This document shows, one piece after another, positions 1 through 4,933 of a DNA stretch of 6,343 nt; within the stretch, counting starts at the first letter, position 1; every line of letters starts with the position of its first letter. The notes under the pieces are model-generated. The model saw nothing but the letters and a program-made list of their open reading frames with translations, was not told the DNA's origin and did no database searches. The translations under genes were made by a program, and so were the position numbers. Source of the stretch: an uncultured Clostridium sp. (GTDB lineage: Bacteria > Bacillota > Clostridia > TANB77 > CAG-508); contig CAOJXM010000064.1 in the NCBI GenBank assembly GCA_948465625.1, positions 1 through 6,343 of the forward strand. Reading direction: 5' to 3'.

Positions 1-494
1 CCTACTCTTTTTAGTTCATCTGTAAATTCTTTTCTTACATCAATTGTTTTTAATCTTTGATTAATCCATTCTTCTGAATATCCTTTTTTTCGATAAGTAT
101 CTAATGCTCTACTAATACTAATTTCTGGGTCATAGGCTTCATCAATCCTTTCTTTTCCCACTTGTGCTAGCCACACTTTAAAAGGTTCTGCTTTTTTAGA
201 TGGAATGGATTGTACTAACCTCAATATTTGTTCCGTATTCATTACATCAGTATCTCTTAATTTTCCGTCATTTGCTTGCATTTTCAACTGGTAACAATTT
301 GTTACCAGTTCACTTCCTTCTTTATTTAATCTCATCTTTAACGTTTTCCAGTATTTTCTTCCAGCTTGATATTCACTATTTGTTAAAACTGACACAACAT
401 CTACAACCGAAAAATACCAATTTTCTTCTGTTTCATTCCATGCTACTCTTATGTTCTTATCTTCAAATAATTTTAAATTTTTATTTTCTTCCAT
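1..494 (-). CDS. Bro-N domain protein (phage antirepressor-like), 3' end beyond window
   Basis: The first 164 residues are visible; the C-terminus lies outside the window. Residues about 8-115 match the Bro-N (BRO family N-terminal) domain: a WYFSVVDVV segment near residue 26, a GRKYWKTLK segment near 45, the conserved SELVTNCYQLKM stretch at 61-72, DGKLRDTDV near 77, and a PFKVWLAQVG segment near 104. After it come DPEISISRALDTYRKKGYS and a KTIDVRKEFTDEL segment, also typical of this chromosomal Bro-N family. Bro-N domains bind DNA and occur in phage antirepressors and in stand-alone bacterial genes; the target here is unknown. The ATG at 494 is preceded by AGAGG four bases upstream and by an in-frame TAG shortly before. 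A strong promoter candidate sits at 549-577, so the gene is probably transcribed on its own. It may be a prophage relic or a free-standing regulator. Family assignment is firm, function is not. Confidence 0.85.
   Translation of the reverse strand, partial: MEENKNLKLFEDKNIRVAWNETEENWYFSVVDVVSVLTNSEYQAGRKYWKTLKMRLNKEGSELVTNCYQLKMQANDGKLRDTDVMNTEQILRLVQSIPSKKAEPFKVWLAQVGKERIDEAYDPEISISRALDTYRKKGYSEEWINQRLKTIDVRKEFTDELKRV
286..310. repeat. Perfect 25-bp palindrome inside the Bro-N gene
   Basis: Two 12-base arms, AACTGGTAACAA and its exact reverse complement TTGTTACCAGTT, flank a single central T. The palindrome encodes the conserved LVTNCYQL stretch of the Bro-N domain, so part of the symmetry follows from the protein sequence. 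A perfect match over both arms could also be an operator or a strong mRNA hairpin. The symmetry is seen directly; any function is inference. Confidence 0.9.
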
Positions 495-548
495 TTTTCC
501 TCTTTTCTAATTCCAACGATTTGTAAGTGTTAGAATTTATTTTCTATA

Positions 549-577
549 TTTATATCATACTGCAAACATTTTTTCAA
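549..577 (-). promoter_or_regulatory. Sigma-70-type promoter for the Bro-N gene
   Basis: On the minus strand, TTGAAA (572-577, 5 of 6 to consensus) is separated by exactly 17 bases from TATAAA (549-554, 5 of 6). The -10 box is preceded by TGA, which fits an extended -10 element. Transcription would start near 540, giving a leader of about 45 bases before the ATG at 494. This is the best promoter in the window. Confidence 0.65.
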
Positions 578-611
578 TAGTTTTTTGCGAATTTTTGTTC
601 TTTTTGCTATT

Positions 612-651
612 TTGATAAAGGTAACAACTTTTTTGTTGCTACCTTTATCAA
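612..651 (-). terminator. Hairpin just after the HAD gene, putative terminator
   Basis: The arms 612-628 and 635-651 form a 17-bp stem with a 6-base loop, starting one base after the HAD stop codon. In the minus-strand transcript every position pairs, with one G-U wobble; in the plus-strand transcript the same position is an A-C mismatch, which favours minus-strand use. There is no clean U-tract after the stem (AATAGCAAAAAG follows), so it may be a weak terminator or a 3'-end stabilising hairpin. Confidence 0.55.
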
Positions 652-652
652 T

Positions 653-1534
653 CTATTCTTCTTGATTAATATATATATCAATCGCTTCTGCTACTCCACT
701 TGAGTTGTTATCTTTTACCACAATATCTCCAATGTGATTGGCTGCTAACATAGAATTCCCCATAGCTACTCCTAAGCCTGCATTTTCCACCATTTCTTTA
801 TCGTTTGCATTATCTCCAATTGCCATAACTTCTTCTTTTTGTATGTTTAACTTTTCCATTAAAAATTGGATAGCTGTCCATTTATTCGCATTCTTGTTGG
901 ATACTTCTGTGTAGTAATATTCAATTGGAACTTCTGTTGTTCCATTTTTAATTCTTTTTCTTGACATATGTTCGATATCTAACACATCAATATCAGAAAC
1001 AAGCTTTAATTTTCGTATGATGCTAGAGAATATAATTTGGTCACTATCACATATTGTCATTTTTAGAATTTCCAAATCTTGCGTTTCTTTTATATATTTA
1101 CAGATATCTTCTACAATATTGATATTCGTCCTTTTTTCTAGAGGCTTGTTACTATTTTCATTGTTATAAAATAAAATATTATAATTTAAGCTTTTTGCTA
1201 ATACACTGTTTCTTGTATAAACATTATAATAAATACTATTTTCTTCACATATCTTGATAATTTCTAATGCTTTTTCTTTTGTCATAAATGTATCATAGAT
1301 GACTTCCTCTTTTTGAAGGTCATATACCATTGTTCCATTTCCTGATATAATGTACTTATCTGCCCCTAGTTCCATTGCTATATTTTTTACAGAACTTGGC
1401 ATTCTACCAGATGCTAGTACAATTTCACTGCCCTTTTGAATTGCTTGCTTAATTGCTCTTTTATTTTCTTCACTTACTTCCCCATATGAATTTAGTAATG
1501 TACCATCCAAATCAATTGCTACTAATTTATACAT
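653..1534 (-). CDS. Cof-type HAD-superfamily phosphatase
   Basis: This 293-aa protein has the layout and usual length of Cof/YwpJ-like (HAD-IIB) hydrolases, soluble cytoplasmic Mg-dependent phosphatases that commonly act on sugar phosphates, nucleotides or FMN. Motif I is DLDGT at 8-12, with nucleophile D8 and acid/base D10; motif II is S42 in LASGR; the motif III lysine is probably K218 in NKW; motif IV is GDNAND at 240-245, with metal ligands D241 and D245. The C2 cap domain lies at about 85-200. All catalytic residues are present, so it should be active, but the substrate cannot be read from sequence. The ATG has an AAGGGAG ribosome site 6 bases upstream. It appears monocistronic: a promoter candidate lies at 1566-1595 and a hairpin at 612-651. 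It has no evident functional link to its neighbours. Confidence 0.93.
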   Translation of the reverse strand: MYKLVAIDLDGTLLNSYGEVSEENKRAIKQAIQKGSEIVLASGRMPSSVKNIAMELGADKYIISGNGTMVYDLQKEEVIYDTFMTKEKALEIIKICEENSIYYNVYTRNSVLAKSLNYNILFYNNENSNKPLEKRTNINIVEDICKYIKETQDLEILKMTICDSDQIIFSSIIRKLKLVSDIDVLDIEHMSRKRIKNGTTEVPIEYYYTEVSNKNANKWTAIQFLMEKLNIQKEEVMAIGDNANDKEMVENAGLGVAMGNSMLAANHIGDIVVKDNNSSGVAEAIDIYINQEE

Positions 1535-1565
1535 AACTTTCTCCCTTATCCTAATGTTTTAAATT

Positions 1566-1595
1566 ATTATACAATAAAAGCATATCTTTTTACAA
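1566..1595 (-). promoter_or_regulatory. Promoter for the HAD phosphatase gene
   Basis: On the minus strand, TTGTAA (1590-1595, 4 of 6) lies 18 bases from a perfect TATAAT (1566-1571). The leader to the ATG at 1534 would be about 25 bases. The -35 box falls in and next to the loop of the hairpin at 1574-1606, so promoter and upstream terminator overlap. Confidence 0.5.
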
Positions 1596-1606
1596 TATGC
1601 TTTTAT
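1574..1606 (-). terminator. Hairpin after the RCC1-repeat gene, probable terminator
   Basis: Arms 1574-1585 and 1595-1606 (ATAAAAGCATAT and its complement) form a 12-bp stem with a 9-base loop, 10 bases beyond the RCC1 gene's stop codon. The minus transcript has an A-rich run before the stem and only a loose U-rich stretch after it. The plus strand has the better T-tract (GTTTTTTCTTTT), so it could also stop antisense or rightward transcription. There is no plus-strand gene here. Confidence 0.5.
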
Positions 1607-1616
1607 GTTTTTTCTT

Positions 1617-2897
1617 TTACTTAGGGGAATACATATAAATATACGTATCCTTTCCTACTATACATATATAATAATTAGAATAACCACTTTCACCTGTTAT
1701 TACGCTATCTACTTTTTTATTGTAGATTTCGCTATCTTCAATATCATTAATGCAAATTGGTACATCACTACCATCTCCTACTGTTCCATTTCCTAATTGT
1801 CCATAACGATTATCTCCCCATGTATATACCATTCCTTCCTCATCTCTTACTATTGATAATCCGTCAGAAATTGATTCAAATAAGAAATGAATGTCTACTA
1901 CATTTTTTCCTTGTAAAGGAGATATATCACTCATACAGATTACTTCATCTCCTTTTCCTTCATATACTTTTCCTTCACTATCTAAAATCAACCTCTGCTT
2001 GAAATCAGTTATCTTTTTCCCCTGTAGTGTTGGTAGTTGACTATTTATTATGGTATCTAAATCTACTACTTCATCTCCATGCCCTACATAAATTTTCCCT
2101 CTATTATCTTTTACCACATAAGTATTATATTCGTAAAAAAGAATTTTTTCTATATTTTTATCCTGTAACATTTCCTCTTCATTACTCATGCAAATTGGTA
2201 CATTACTACTGTAATCATTTCTAATAGCTCCCCATATATAAAGTTTACCTTCTTTATCAATTGCCATTACTGTTCCAATTGTATCAATAAAAACTTCTTT
2301 TATTGCTTTTCCTTTTAATTCTCCTGTGTCACTTATGCAAATGGCTACATCACTATCTACTGTTGTCCCATTTCCCAATTGTCCTACATCATTTGCTCCA
2401 AAAGTATATACCTTACCTTCTTTATCTAATGCTATTACAGTTTCTCCATTTCCAACAATATGAGCAATATTTCCATTAGGCAAACCTTCTATTTGTACTT
2501 CAGAATCCATTTCTAGTTTATCAAAAATATTTCCTGGATAAGACTTTCCTAACTTTATTTTCCCATCTGCTGTTAATACCCACCATCTTACAAAACCTTC
2601 GCTTCTTGCTGTAGGTAAACCAAACTCTCTTACAATATCCACAATTTTCATTGGGTCTTCTGAATTTTGTAATTGTTCCATTAAGTCTCCCATTTCTTTA
2701 TCTACACTGTTTAAACTGGTCGATTCATTGTTCGCTGCATTTTTGTATATTTTAGCTCCTTCATCTGATTTCTTAAAAATCCCATTGTCTCCAATTACCA
2801 TGTTAATGGCCACTCCTGCTAAAATTAGCATAACGATGACTGTGATAATTAAGGCAATTAGTGTAATACCTTGGTTACTTCTCTTTGAAAATTTCAT
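1617..2897 (-). CDS. Prepilin-like N-terminus fused to RCC1-type repeats, surface protein
   Basis: The 426-aa product starts with a short basic leader (MKFSKRSNQG) and a hydrophobic segment at about 11-32 beginning ITLIALIITV. This is the form of a prepilin cleavage/methylation segment cut after G10, but the usual Glu at mature position 5 is Ala. A linker (35-110) with IGDNGIFKK and GAKIYKNA follows. From about 145 there are five recognisable RCC1-like units: ALDKEGKVYTFG with GQLGNGT (156-177), AIDKEGKLYIWG (212-223), KDNRGKIYVG (263-272), LDSEGKVYEG (305-314) and RDEEGMVYTWG with GQLGNGT (351-372). Several units end in (V/I)PIC(M/I)(S/N). RCC1 folds usually have seven blades, so this propeller is degenerate or partial. 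The start is well set: AGGAG lies 10 bases upstream of the ATG. The gene lies between a promoter candidate and a hairpin. The protein is probably membrane-anchored and outside-facing; ligand or partner is unknown. No pilus assembly gene is in the window. Confidence 0.85.
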   Translation of the reverse strand: MKFSKRSNQGITLIALIITVIVMLILAGVAINMVIGDNGIFKKSDEGAKIYKNAANNESTSLNSVDKEMGDLMEQLQNSEDPMKIVDIVREFGLPTARSEGFVRWWVLTADGKIKLGKSYPGNIFDKLEMDSEVQIEGLPNGNIAHIVGNGETVIALDKEGKVYTFGANDVGQLGNGTTVDSDVAICISDTGELKGKAIKEVFIDTIGTVMAIDKEGKLYIWGAIRNDYSSNVPICMSNEEEMLQDKNIEKILFYEYNTYVVKDNRGKIYVGHGDEVVDLDTIINSQLPTLQGKKITDFKQRLILDSEGKVYEGKGDEVICMSDISPLQGKNVVDIHFLFESISDGLSIVRDEEGMVYTWGDNRYGQLGNGTVGDGSDVPICINDIEDSEIYNKKVDSVITGESGYSNYYICIVGKDTYIYMYSPK

Positions 2898-2977
2898 TTT
2901 AATTACTCTCCTTTTTTCTTCTGTAGTTTTCCCTCTTTTTTCTTACTTTATTCCTATTATTTTATATAAGCAAAATA

Positions 2978-3007
2978 GTTATACTATCTTGCCCTATATT
3001 CTTACAA
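2978..3007 (-). promoter_or_regulatory. Candidate promoter for the prepilin-RCC1 gene
   Basis: On the minus strand, TTGTAA (3002-3007) is followed after 18 bases by TATAAC (2978-2983, 5 of 6). The same -35 hexamer and spacer length occur in the HAD promoter candidate. It lies between the terminator at 3034-3071 and the ATG at 2897 and would give a leader of about 75 bases. The region is AT-rich, so chance matches are possible. Confidence 0.4.
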
Positions 3008-3033
3008 TAAAAAATAAGTAAAAAGAAAACGAA

Positions 3034-3071
3034 AAAACGTATAAAGGATATTTCTATCCTTTATACGTTTT
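3034..3071 (-). terminator. Rho-independent terminator of the metG-tmk-nadD-pilin unit
   Basis: Arms 3034-3050 and 3055-3071 form a perfect 17-bp stem (AAAACGTATAAAGGATA with its complement) around a 4-base loop. On the minus strand the stem is followed by TTCGTTTTCTTTTTAC, a U-rich tract. It is placed to end the transcription unit coming from metG. The plus-strand side has a shorter T-run, so termination may be partly bidirectional. Confidence 0.85.
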
Positions 3072-3154
3072 ATATCATACCTCATATAATTCTTCAAGTA
3101 TTTTCGTAAATGTCATACAATTGTAATATTCTTTGTATTCTCCTTCCAATCAAC

Positions 3155-3301
3155 TCACTTACCTTGTGCCCCATTTACCATTGCTTTTACAACTTTTTCT
3201 TTGTTTATTCCAGTCGTATCATTTTCTAAGGTAAGTAAAGTTGTTCCAAACTCTCCTATAATTACTGGTACTCCTAATTCCACAATAACCTCCCTAACGG
3301 G
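3155..3301 (-). pseudogene. Gene fragment with a GH5-like GEFG segment
   Basis: This minus-strand frame is open between stop codons and reads, in part, REVIVELGVPVIIGEFGTT and later INKEKVVKAMVNGAQGK. The (G)(V/I)PV(I/V)IGEFG pattern is the strand-plus-nucleophile segment of family 5 glycoside hydrolases (cellulase-type), the Glu being the nucleophile. Nothing else of such an enzyme is present: no upstream catalytic NE pair and no downstream WWDNG-like segment, so this would be a fragment of a decayed gene. Alternatively, GTG at 3283 with AGGGAGG upstream could start a 43-aa ORF. After 3155 another short frame (3094-3174, reading MGHKVSELIGRR and on) looks protein-like but is not identifiable. 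Similarity is judged by eye on about 10 residues. Confidence 0.35.
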
Positions 3302-3319
3302 TTATACTCTTTATGGATT

Positions 3320-3443
3320 TCAATTGCTAGTAAATACCATTTCCAATACGTAATCTATAATTTCCCAGGCATTTTCTTTGTTTACATAGTACTTTTCAAA
3401 GTTGTTAATAGAACCATCTTTATTATAGAAATACAAATGATTT
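3320..3443 (-). pseudogene. Out-of-frame continuation of the small prepilin-like gene
   Basis: Directly after the 69-aa ORF stops, the minus strand is open in the next frame and reads NHLYFYNKDGSINNF, then EKYYVNKENAWEIIDYVLEMV, ending at a TGA at 3320-3322. The composition looks like real protein, not random AT-rich translation. Skipping one base in the TTTTAAAAA run (about 3441-3449) joins the two as MNNLF-K-NHLYFYNKDG. The simplest reading is that the prepilin-like protein was originally longer and lost its frame by a one-base insertion. I do not recognise a domain in the continuation. Confidence is for it being a gene remnant. Confidence 0.5.
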
Positions 3444-3653
3444 TTAAAACAAATTGTTCATTTTTACATCTAATTCGTTCAAATAAATTATTTCCTGATT
3501 GGTTGCATTTTGATAAATTTTTGCTCCCTCTGTTGCTTTCTTAAAAATTCCATTATCTCCTATTGTTATATGTATTGCTACCCCTGCTAAAATTAGCATG
3601 GTTACTACCGTTATCACTAATACTATTAAAGTGATTCCTTTTGTCTTTTGCAT
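3444..3653 (-). CDS. Small prepilin-like protein, probably truncated by frameshift
   Basis: The 69-aa product begins MQKTKG and continues with a hydrophobic segment (about 7-27, ITLIVLVITVVTM and on), then IGDNGIFKK and EGAKIYQNA. By eye about 41 of 63 aligned residues are identical to the N-terminus of the 426-aa RCC1-repeat protein at 1617-2897, so the two are paralogues sharing the same secretion/anchoring module. As in its paralogue, the pilin Glu at mature position 5 is missing (Val here). The ATG lies 8 bases after the nadD stop; its ribosome site AGGA (3660-3663) overlaps that stop, which indicates translational coupling to nadD. The ORF ends where the paralogue goes on to its extracellular part, at a T/A homopolymer, and coding-like sequence continues in another frame. 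It is therefore probably a truncated gene, though a stand-alone minor pilin cannot be excluded. Confidence 0.6.
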   Translation of the reverse strand: MQKTKGITLIVLVITVVTMLILAGVAIHITIGDNGIFKKATEGAKIYQNATNQEIIYLNELDVKMNNLF

Positions 3654-3661
3654 TCTTTTTC

Positions 3662-4223
3662 CTACAAATACTCATATAACCCATTTTCTTTTATATATTC
3701 TAATACGCCTTTTGGTAACTCTATTTGTGTCTCTTTTTCCTTTATTTGTTTCCTAATTTGTGTTGAACTAACTTCTGCATAAACTTGATTTTCTATTATT
3801 TTGATATTCTTCTTATTCTCAAAATTTTGTGGAATTACAAAATCTTTTCGTTTTATTACAATATAGTTATATTTGCTTTGTAATTCCTCATTAATCTTAT
3901 ACAAATTATCAGCACCTAATAAAAAGTAAATCTCATCTTGTTTGTATAATTTGTGAATCACTTCAAAAATTTCAATTGGCATTAAGGTTTTATCAGAATT
4001 CAACTCCAAATCGGATATTTCCAATTCCTTATAATCTTGTGTTGCTATTTTTAACATCTCATATCGATATTGTTCCTCTATCAATCCTGGCTTTTGGTAG
4101 TGATTTCCCACTGGAACCATTACCACTTTGTCTAATTTATATTCTTTTACAATTTGAAGCACCAACTCGATATGTGCCTTGGTTACTGGATTAAAACTTC
4201 CGCCAAAAAATCCGTATTTTCAT
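3662..4223 (-). CDS. nadD: Nicotinate-nucleotide adenylyltransferase with frame break at its start
   Basis: NadD makes nicotinic acid adenine dinucleotide from NaMN and ATP, a cytoplasmic step of NAD synthesis. With one A removed from the AAAA after the ATG, the product is 186 aa, within the family range, and starts MKYGFFGGSFNPVTKAHIEL. GGSFNP (7-12) and TKAH (14-17) are the nucleotide-binding GG(S/T)F(N/D)P and (H/T)xGH motifs. VPVGNHYQK (36-44), GAD (103-105) and SSTQIR (152-157) are also characteristic. As written, the ATG at 4223, which has a good ribosome site, reads only ten codons before TAA, while the conserved frame is preceded by TGA. The only usual in-frame start is TTG at 4165, which would remove the nucleotide-binding motif and should give an inactive protein. 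Either a sequencing/assembly error or a true mutation explains this. It is the third gene of the metG-tmk-nadD cluster, 13 bases after tmk. Confidence 0.85.
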
Positions 4224-4229
4224 GCCTAT

Positions 4230-4238
4230 TCCTACCTT
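4230..4238 (-). promoter_or_regulatory. Ribosome binding site fixing the nadD start
   Basis: AAGGTAGGA on the minus strand overlaps the tmk stop codon and ends 6 bases before the ATG at 4223. No comparable site precedes the in-frame TTG at 4165. This supports 4223 as the intended nadD start and makes the one-base frame break just after it more telling. Confidence 0.7.
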
Positions 4239-4908
4239 AAATATATTTTCTTATCTCCTGATAAATTTCTTCGTGAATCTCTTCTATGCTTCTTATCTGG
4301 TTGTCTTTTACACACTTAACTTCATACCAATTGTATTTTTCTACCAAACTACATGCTGCCTCATAACTATCTACAATGTGAGATTTATCCCTTTCATGAA
4401 TGTCTTTTTGCTCTTGATGTGTAAATTTATTTTCTCTATTTTCCATTAATTTTATCGCATATTCTGGTGGCATATTTAAAAAGAAGGTTTTGGTTGGAAC
4501 TGGTAGTTTATATAAGTTAAACTCAAAATCCCACAACCAATCTAAAAACTTTTCTCTTTCTTCTTTGTCTTTTATCTTTCCCGCTTGATGCACCATATTC
4601 GCAGTTGTATAGCGGTCTGCTAATAGAATCCCACCATTGTTATAGTATTGCTCCAAGTCTTTTTTAAAAGTTGCATAACGGTCTGCTGCATAAAAAGTAG
4701 ATGCCACATAAGGGCTAATTTCTTTTGCATTTTCTCCAAACTCTCCTGATAAATACATTTTTACCAATGAAGAGGATGGGCTATCATAGTTTGGAAAACT
4801 AACCGTTTTATACTCTATTTTTTCTTTTTCTAATCTTTCTTGTAACCTATTAAATTGTGTTTGTTTACCACTTCCATCTGTTCCATCTATTACAAATATT
4901 TTTCCCAT
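4237..4908 (-). CDS. tmk: Thymidylate kinase (dTMP kinase)
   Basis: Tmk phosphorylates dTMP to dTDP with ATP, an essential step of dTTP supply in the cytoplasm. The 223-aa protein has a P-loop GTDGSGKQ at 9-16 followed by TQ (the GKQTQ variant familiar from clostridial dTMP kinases), a DRY motif at 98-100 followed by TTANMVHQAGK, the place of the usual DR(Y/F)xxS(S/A), and a lid-like charged stretch rich in Arg/Lys/Glu at about 158-176. PNYDSPSS (39-46) fits the substrate-side P-N-Y segment. Length is close to the family's usual 205-230 aa, and no key residue is missing. The ATG is preceded by AGGGAG about 6-7 bases upstream. It starts 25 bases after metG and is followed 13 bases later by nadD, so it is most likely in one operon with them. 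Assignment rests on motifs; a related nucleotide kinase is less likely. Confidence 0.92.
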   Translation of the reverse strand: MGKIFVIDGTDGSGKQTQFNRLQERLEKEKIEYKTVSFPNYDSPSSSLVKMYLSGEFGENAKEISPYVASTFYAADRYATFKKDLEQYYNNGGILLADRYTTANMVHQAGKIKDKEEREKFLDWLWDFEFNLYKLPVPTKTFFLNMPPEYAIKLMENRENKFTHQEQKDIHERDKSHIVDSYEAACSLVEKYNWYEVKCVKDNQIRSIEEIHEEIYQEIRKYI

Positions 4909-4933
4909 TTCTTACTCCCTTAAATTCTTCTTA

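Noticed and set aside
200..526. Plus-strand open frame of about 108 codons rich in Leu, Phe and Ser
   Set aside because: It lies opposite the Bro-N gene, whose family motifs are clear. The same kind of Leu/Phe/Tyr-rich antisense frames occur opposite every gene here (for example 1757-2002, 4857-5177, 5181-5390) and follow from AT-rich codons read backwards.
505..535. Inverted repeat TTCTAA...TTAGAA in the Bro-N leader as an operator
   Set aside because: The arms are only 6 bases with an asymmetric spacer of about 19 bases in very AT-rich DNA, so chance is a sufficient explanation.
1595..1616. Plus-strand terminator (stem followed by GTTTTTTCTTTT) implying a plus-strand gene or RNA at 1535-1575
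   Set aside because: No plus-strand ORF or plausible promoter lies before it. The T-tract is the complement of the A-rich sequence that precedes the stem in the minus-strand transcript.
4205..4223. Programmed frameshift controlling nadD
   Set aside because: There is no known slippery signal (no CUU-UGA type site, no X-XXY-YYZ heptamer with a structure), and the A4 and T6 runs are short for efficient polymerase slippage. An indel or sequence error is simpler.
3155..4223. Stop-codon reassignment (TGA read as an amino acid) to explain the broken frames
   Set aside because: All clear tryptophans are TGG, the intact genes contain no internal TGA, and both frame breaks also involve TAA or TAG, so a one-base shift is still needed.
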